From Gemmataceae bacterium (lineage in GTDB: Bacteria; Planctomycetota; Planctomycetia; Gemmatales; Gemmataceae), in assembly GCA_028288765.1 (NCBI GenBank), contig JAQGHQ010000091.1, forward strand, positions 1 to 44,769: 44,769 bases of DNA, given 5' to 3'. The notes beneath the pieces are model-generated. The model was not told where the DNA came from and did not search any database. It worked only from the letters and a program-made list of their open reading frames with translations. Every line of letters begins with the position of its first letter. Position 1 is the first letter of the stretch. The translations under genes and the position numbers were made by a program. This document shows positions 40,827 through 44,769 of this stretch, one piece after another.

Positions 40827-40848
40827 CGTGCCAAGTGGCGGTGGCACG
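40827..40848. other. Small hairpin between panB and the first Uma2 gene
   Basis: CGTGCCA (40827-40833) and TGGCACG (40842-40848) form a 7-bp stem with an 8-base loop, 18 nt after the panB stop. No T-run follows. It could mark the panB 3' end. Confidence 0.35.
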
Positions 40849-40898
40849 AACACGATCGTCATCTGAGATGTGGACCTGTGACCGGAGGAGATCGTGTC

Positions 40899-41504
40899 AT
40901 GCGGGCCGTGATCGCCAACATCCCGAAGCACTGGCTGGCGGAGCGTCGGCGGTCTGGGGCGGATCGGTTCGACGAGATGTGGAACGGGGTGCTGCACATC
41001 CCACCGGTTCAGACCACGACTCAGCAAGCCCTCCAAGCGGATCTGACCTGTTTCTTGAAATCGCGCTGGGCCAAGCCGCGGGGCTGTCGGGTACACCAGG
41101 GGGTCAATCTGACCACGCCCGAGGACGAGGCCCACTGGATGCTCAACTACCGCATCCCGGACGTCGTACTCGTCAGTCGGGACCGGCTCCACATCGACAA
41201 GAATGAGTACATGGTCGGGGCGCCGCTGGTGGTGGTGGAGATCCGGTCGCCGGGGGACGAGACGTACGACAAGCTCCCGTTCTACGCCGGGCTCGGGGTC
41301 CCGGAGGTGTGGGTGTTCGACCGGGACACCAAGGTCCCGGAGGTCCATTGCCTCGGCCCCGGGCCGACCTATCACCTCCTGCCGGTCGGGCCGGACGGGT
41401 GGGTGCGGAGCCCGGCAACCGGGGTCGAGTTCCGCCCGACCGGGGCGAACAAGGTCGCGGTCCGGATCGCCGGCGACCCCACCGAGGAACTCCCGGACAC
41501 CTGA
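40899..41504 (+). CDS. Uma2-family putative restriction endonuclease, copy 1
   Basis: A 201-residue protein of the Uma2 family (PD-(D/E)XK nuclease fold), of unknown biological role and highly expanded in cyanobacteria and Gemmataceae. Family marks: IPDVVLVSRDR (D of the active site), PLVVVEIRSPGDE (E) and DKLPFYAGLGVPEVWVFD. ATG at 40899 with GGAGGAG 8-14 nt upstream. Followed 45 nt later by a close paralogue of identical length. Compared with that copy, the early-middle part (residues ~19-60) has changed most, while the C-terminal half is nearly the same. Confidence 0.88.
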   Translation: MRAVIANIPKHWLAERRRSGADRFDEMWNGVLHIPPVQTTTQQALQADLTCFLKSRWAKPRGCRVHQGVNLTTPEDEAHWMLNYRIPDVVLVSRDRLHIDKNEYMVGAPLVVVEIRSPGDETYDKLPFYAGLGVPEVWVFDRDTKVPEVHCLGPGPTYHLLPVGPDGWVRSPATGVEFRPTGANKVAVRIAGDPTEELPDT

Positions 41505-41549
41505 GACCCGAGTCGTTCCGGACGCCTACAAGAATCGGAGGGTTTGCAC

Positions 41550-42155
41550 ATGCGGGCCGTGATCGCGGACCTCCCGAAGCACTGGCTGGCGGAGCGGAAG
41601 AACTCCGACGCTGCCCAGTGGGACGAGATGTGGAACGGGGTACTGCACATGCCGCCCATGCCCAACCGGATGCACCAGAGGTTCGGCCGAGAACTCTTGA
41701 TCTACCTGCAAACGCGGTGGGCCAAGCCCCGCGGGTGCCAAGTCGATCAGGAGGTCAACCTGACCACGCCCGAGGACGAGGCCCACTGGACGCTCAACTA
41801 CCGCATCCCGGATCTCGTTCTTCTCACCCCGGACCGGTTCCACATCGACAGGAACGAGTACATGGTCGGGGCCCCGCTGGTGGTGGTGGAGATCAAGTCG
41901 CCGGGGGACGAGACGTACGGCAAGCTCCCGTTCTACGCCGGGCTCGGGGTCCCGGAGGTGTGGGTGTTCGACCGGGACACCCGGGCCCCCGAGGTCCACG
42001 CCCTCGTCCCCGGGCCGGGGTACCAGCTGCTGCCGGCCGGGCCGGACGGGTGGGTACGGAGCCCGGCGACCGGGGTCGAGTTCCGCCCGGCCGGGGCGAA
42101 CAAGGTCGCGGTCCGGATCGCCGGCGACCCCGCCGAGGAACTCCCGGACACCTGA
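41550..42155 (+). CDS. Uma2-family putative restriction endonuclease, copy 2
   Basis: Tandem paralogue of the preceding gene, also 201 residues, with GGAGGG 8-13 nt before the ATG at 41550. Active-site wording is IPDLVLLTPDR and PLVVVEIKSPGDE; here a lysine follows EI where copy 1 has arginine, closer to a classical EXK motif. GKLPFYAGLGVPEVWVFD is intact. By eye about three quarters of residues are identical to copy 1, with most differences at residues ~19-60. Family function is not established; DNA cleavage is inferred from the fold. Confidence 0.88.
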   Translation: MRAVIADLPKHWLAERKNSDAAQWDEMWNGVLHMPPMPNRMHQRFGRELLIYLQTRWAKPRGCQVDQEVNLTTPEDEAHWTLNYRIPDLVLLTPDRFHIDRNEYMVGAPLVVVEIKSPGDETYGKLPFYAGLGVPEVWVFDRDTRAPEVHALVPGPGYQLLPAGPDGWVRSPATGVEFRPAGANKVAVRIAGDPAEELPDT

Positions 42156-42314
42156 ACGGGTGACCGCCGGTGCGAGAGTGCCCCTTCTGCCGTCTTAACC
42201 GTTTCGCCCCCCCCTCCCGATCGGCGGAATGTCGGCGGCGGCCCGAATGTCCGATCCTGTCCCCGGCCGCGCAAGCTATGATTCCGAAATGGGGATCGGG
42301 GTGGGGGCGGGCTG

Positions 42315-43238
42315 ATGCGGGTGCTCCACACGGCGAGCGGGGAGGTGCTCGGGCTGACGTTCAGCCCGGACGGCCGCGCCCTCGCTGCCGCCGTGGAGGG
42401 GCAGGGGGTCTACCTCTGGAACCTGGAATCGCCCGGCCGCCCACTCCAACTCGACGACACCGCCACCGACCGGGCCCGCGAGCTGTATTTCAGCCCGGAC
42501 AGCCGTTCCGTCGGGTGGCTGGCCCCGGACCCGGACGGGTGGAAGGTATACGACCGGGATACCCGCCGGGCCCGGCAGCTGCGCCTCTCCACCCCGGGCC
42601 CGCTGTACTGGCTCTCCCAGACCCCGGACGGCGGCCGGGTGGTGTCCCAGCACAGCTTCGTGGACCCGGCCCTGACCGGGTGGGAGCTCGGCGCCCACGG
42701 CTGGGAGCGGCTGTGGTCCGTCTCCACCTTGTACGTCGCCATTCACAGCCAGGCCATCTGCCCCACCGGGCGGCGGGTGGCCGGACTGGCCCGGAACCTT
42801 CGCGGGCGGAAGCCGGGAGAAGACCCGTTCCGGCTGGAACTCCGGTCGGCGGTGTCCGGGGTGGTCGAGGCGACCGCCCGGTATCCGTATCACGAACATT
42901 ACCCGCTCGTCTTCTCCCCGGACGGCTCCCAGCTCGTCGGGGTCCACGAGATGACCTTGCTCGTCTGGCCGGTGCCGGCCCTCGGCGACCCCCAGCTCGT
43001 CCGGAACGACACCCGCAAACACTTCACCGCCGTCGCGTTCCACCCGGCCGGGAAATACCTGTTCGCCACGAACAACGACGCCTCGGTCCACATGTTCGAC
43101 ACCGCCGGGTGGAGCCGGGTCGCCCGGTTCACCTGGGACCTCGGCCGACTCCGGGCCGTAGCCGTCGCCCTGGACGGGACGCTCGCCGCGGCCGGCGGGG
43201 ACCGCGGTGAAGTCGTCGTCTGGGATGTGGACTTGTAA
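42315..43238 (+). CDS. WD40-type beta-propeller protein
   Basis: A 307-residue protein with no signal peptide, so probably cytoplasmic. WD40-like blades are visible: SGEVLGLTFSPDGRALAAAV ... VYLWNLE, RARELYFSPDSRSVGWL, YPLVFSPDGSQLVGV ... LLVWPV, FTAVAFHPAGKYLFATNNDA and LRAVAVALDGTLAAAGGDRG ... VVVWDVD. Probably one seven-blade propeller with weak central blades. Such free-standing propellers are abundant in planctomycetes and likely mediate protein contacts. ATG at 42315 follows GGGGCGGGCTG; the ribosome site is weak. No specific partner is suggested by the neighbours. Confidence 0.82.
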   Translation: MRVLHTASGEVLGLTFSPDGRALAAAVEGQGVYLWNLESPGRPLQLDDTATDRARELYFSPDSRSVGWLAPDPDGWKVYDRDTRRARQLRLSTPGPLYWLSQTPDGGRVVSQHSFVDPALTGWELGAHGWERLWSVSTLYVAIHSQAICPTGRRVAGLARNLRGRKPGEDPFRLELRSAVSGVVEATARYPYHEHYPLVFSPDGSQLVGVHEMTLLVWPVPALGDPQLVRNDTRKHFTAVAFHPAGKYLFATNNDASVHMFDTAGWSRVARFTWDLGRLRAVAVALDGTLAAAGGDRGEVVVWDVDL

Positions 43239-43315
43239 CCCCGTTCGGCACTTCTGCTTCGAGGCGTGCCGGGAGTTTCTCCCTTCCGCACAAAGATCGG
43301 CCCATAATCTGCATT

Positions 43316-43334
43316 ACCTCCGATTGACGGAGGT
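43316..43334 (+). other. Leader hairpin before the hydrolase gene
   Basis: ACCTCCG, loop ATTGA, CGGAGGT: a 7-bp stem 63 nt before the start codon. It contains a GGAGG sequence on its 3' side. Function unknown. Confidence 0.3.
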
Positions 43335-43396
43335 CGTTTGCGGTTGCCGCCTGGTCCGGTCGCGTTAACTTCCCAGACCCCGAGAGGGATAAGCCC

Positions 43397-44218
43397 GTGA
43401 ACACGTCCGATTCCCGCGGGACGAAGCTCGCCTCGACGGATTCGTCCGACGGTCCGACCCTCGTACTGCTCCACGCCTTCCCGCTCGACCGGGAGATGTG
43501 GCGGCCCCAGCTGACCGGCCTCGCCGGCACAGCCCGGGTACTGGCCGTGGACCTCCCCGGGTTCGGCCAGTCGCCCGCCGGCCCCGGGCCGTTCACGGTC
43601 GACTCGGCGGCGGACGCCGTCGCCGACCTGCTCGACCGGACGGGCATCACCGGGCGGGTGGTGGTCGGCGGGCTGTCGATGGGCGGGTACGTGGCGATGG
43701 CGTTCGCCCGCCGGCACCCGGATCAGCTCGCCGGGCTGATCCTGGCCGACACCCGGGGCGAGCCGGACGACGACGCGGCGAAGCAGAATCGCGAGAAGTT
43801 GATCGCCCTGGTCCGGGAAAAGGGCGCGGCCGCGGTCGCCGAGCAGATGCTCCCGCGGCTCCTGAGCGAGAACACCCGGGCGAACCGGCCCGAGGTGGTC
43901 GACGAGGTCCGGCGGATCGCCGGGCGGCAGTCGGCGGAAGGGGTTGCCAACGGGCTGACCGGGCTGCGGGACCGCCCGGACGCCGGCCCGGGGCTCGACG
44001 CCGTCGCCGTGCCGACACTGATCCTGGTCGGCGAGCACGACGCGGTGACCCCGCCGACCCTCGCCGCGGCGATGGGCGCCCGGGTGTGGGGCAGCCTCGT
44101 GGTGACCATCCCCGACGCCGGCCACCTGAGCAACCTGGAAAACCCGGGGGCGTTCAACGCGGCCGTGGTCGAGTTCCTCGCCACCGTGACGCCGGCCACC
44201 CGGCCGGCGAACACGTGA
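43397..44218 (+). CDS. Alpha/beta hydrolase
   Basis: A 273-residue serine hydrolase of the alpha/beta fold. Oxyanion segment LLHAFPLD, nucleophile elbow GGLSMGG with S94, acid D215 in VGEHDAVTPP and H243 in DAGHLSNLENP complete the triad. It resembles the 3-oxoadipate enol-lactonase / esterase branch, but the substrate cannot be told. The GTG at 43397 is chosen with GAGAGGG upstream; no signal peptide, so cytoplasmic. Transcribed in the same direction as the WD40 gene, 158 nt apart. Confidence 0.88.
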   Translation: MNTSDSRGTKLASTDSSDGPTLVLLHAFPLDREMWRPQLTGLAGTARVLAVDLPGFGQSPAGPGPFTVDSAADAVADLLDRTGITGRVVVGGLSMGGYVAMAFARRHPDQLAGLILADTRGEPDDDAAKQNREKLIALVREKGAAAVAEQMLPRLLSENTRANRPEVVDEVRRIAGRQSAEGVANGLTGLRDRPDAGPGLDAVAVPTLILVGEHDAVTPPTLAAAMGARVWGSLVVTIPDAGHLSNLENPGAFNAAVVEFLATVTPATRPANT

Positions 44219-44474
44219 CCGGCGGGCCCTGCTCGTCGAAAAGCGGCCGGGATGAACGCGATCCACAGCGGGTTCATCTACGACTTCCACCGAGTCCAGT
44301 CGGTGTATCTGATCCCCTGACAGCCTGGGGAGAAGACGCCGGCCCGAACGCCCATGATTCCGGGAGACGGGCGGGCCTCGTCCGCCTCCCCTTCCCGGCC
44401 CGGCGTCGGCGCCCTATCCTGATTAGTCTCGAAACATCGGGCGAACCGTACACGCGAGACGAGGAGACACGACC

Positions 44475-44717
44475 ATGGCCGACCGTATGTCTACCCGGCG
44501 GCGGATGGACCGCATCCGGGATGACCACGCCGTCAGCCGGACGGTGAACGGGCACCTGAAGCGGAAGGAACGGGCGAACCGGGACAAGCGGATCGCCGAG
44601 CTGATCAAGGTCGCTAAGTTCCCGTACACCCCGGCCGTCCAGAGCTGGATCAGCACGAAGCTCGGCAAGCCGTTCACCCAGGTGACGGAAGAAGAAGCCA
44701 AGACACTGGTGAAGTGA
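44475..44717 (+). CDS. Small basic hypothetical protein
   Basis: An 80-residue, strongly basic protein (MADRMSTRRRMDRIRDDHAV, then HLKRKERANRDKRIAELIKV) with a C-terminal PAVQSWISTKLGKPFTQVTE segment. No family recognised; a nucleic-acid-binding role would fit the charge but is a guess. GACGAGGAGACACG before the ATG holds a good GAGGAG ribosome site, supporting the start. A strong palindrome, probably its terminator, follows 9 nt after the stop. Confidence 0.7.
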   Translation: MADRMSTRRRMDRIRDDHAVSRTVNGHLKRKERANRDKRIAELIKVAKFPYTPAVQSWISTKLGKPFTQVTEEEAKTLVK

Positions 44718-44725
44718 CCATCCGC

Positions 44726-44769
44726 GGGCGAGAGAGCCGGTTTCTCCGGAGAAACCGGCTCTCTCGCCC
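44726..44769 (+). terminator. Perfect 44-bp palindrome, probable terminator
   Basis: GGGCGAGAGAGCCGGTTTCT plus CC is followed directly by its exact reverse complement, with no loop beyond the central CCGG. It starts 9 nt after the stop of the last gene and runs to the last base of the window, so any T-run cannot be seen. A repeat copy is equally possible. Confidence 0.6.

Noticed and set aside
44252..44320. 22-codon frame MNAIHSGFIYDFHRVQSVYL...
   Set aside because: Has a weak upstream GGGATG context and reads like protein, but is too short and has no other support.

Overview
The window is high-GC DNA and very probably comes from a planctomycete of the Gemmataceae type (Gemmata, Zavarzinella or Fimbriiglobus relatives). 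The support is the gene content: a DUF1559 prepilin-like protein, an FG-GAP surface protein with an N-terminal LEELERRDTP motif, two PQQ-type beta-propeller proteins, two alpha-alpha toroid (squalene-cyclase-like) proteins, tandem Uma2 nucleases and many lineage-type palindromic and heptamer repeats. No rRNA, tRNA, transposase, integrase or CRISPR array was recognised. The assignment is inference from gene content, not from a marker gene.

Layout. 1-4.2 kb: a haem-motif toroid protein whose 5' end runs through a REPIN-like repeat; a two-gene membrane operon whose second product carries a stray ribosomal protein uS14-like zinc ribbon; an AT-richer orphan gene with an intrinsic terminator; and an enoyl-CoA hydratase. 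4.2-5 kb: non-coding with repeats. 5-9.8 kb (minus): a 1602-residue single-pass membrane protein with an acidic N-terminal half and a TPR/coiled-coil half. 10.3-13.2 kb (plus): two small proteins, an LptB-like ATPase with a unique tail, and a DinB-like protein. 13.3-16.7 kb (minus): a P1B-type metal ATPase fused to an SPFH/HflK-like domain, with a REPIN inside the reading frame next to the GDGVND hinge. 17.1-24.3 kb: FG-GAP protein, serine/threonine dehydratase, PQQ protein and toroid/HEAT protein.

24.4-29.4 kb (minus) is a phosphate-response locus: pstS, a single-gene pstC-pstA permease fusion, and phoR, with a candidate PHO box upstream of pstS. pstB, phoU and phoB are not in the window. 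29.5-36.7 kb holds an M48 membrane protease, a delta-9-type fatty acid desaturase, an orphan CoA-transferase beta subunit, a two-gene cassette with an aspartyl-protease-like protein, an MFS transporter and a DUF1559 protein. 36.7-37.8 kb is a gene-free repeat field with six directly repeated 23-bp units. 37.8-44.8 kb: second PQQ protein, DCC thiol oxidoreductase, panB, two tandem Uma2 paralogues, WD40 propeller protein, alpha/beta hydrolase and a small basic protein. The window ends on a perfect 44-bp palindrome.

The best candidates for something undescribed are the P1B-ATPase/SPFH fusion with its in-frame REPIN, the membrane-anchored uS14-like protein with its coiled-coil partner, and the 23-bp repeat array. 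Functions are inferred from motifs read by eye; no database search was run.
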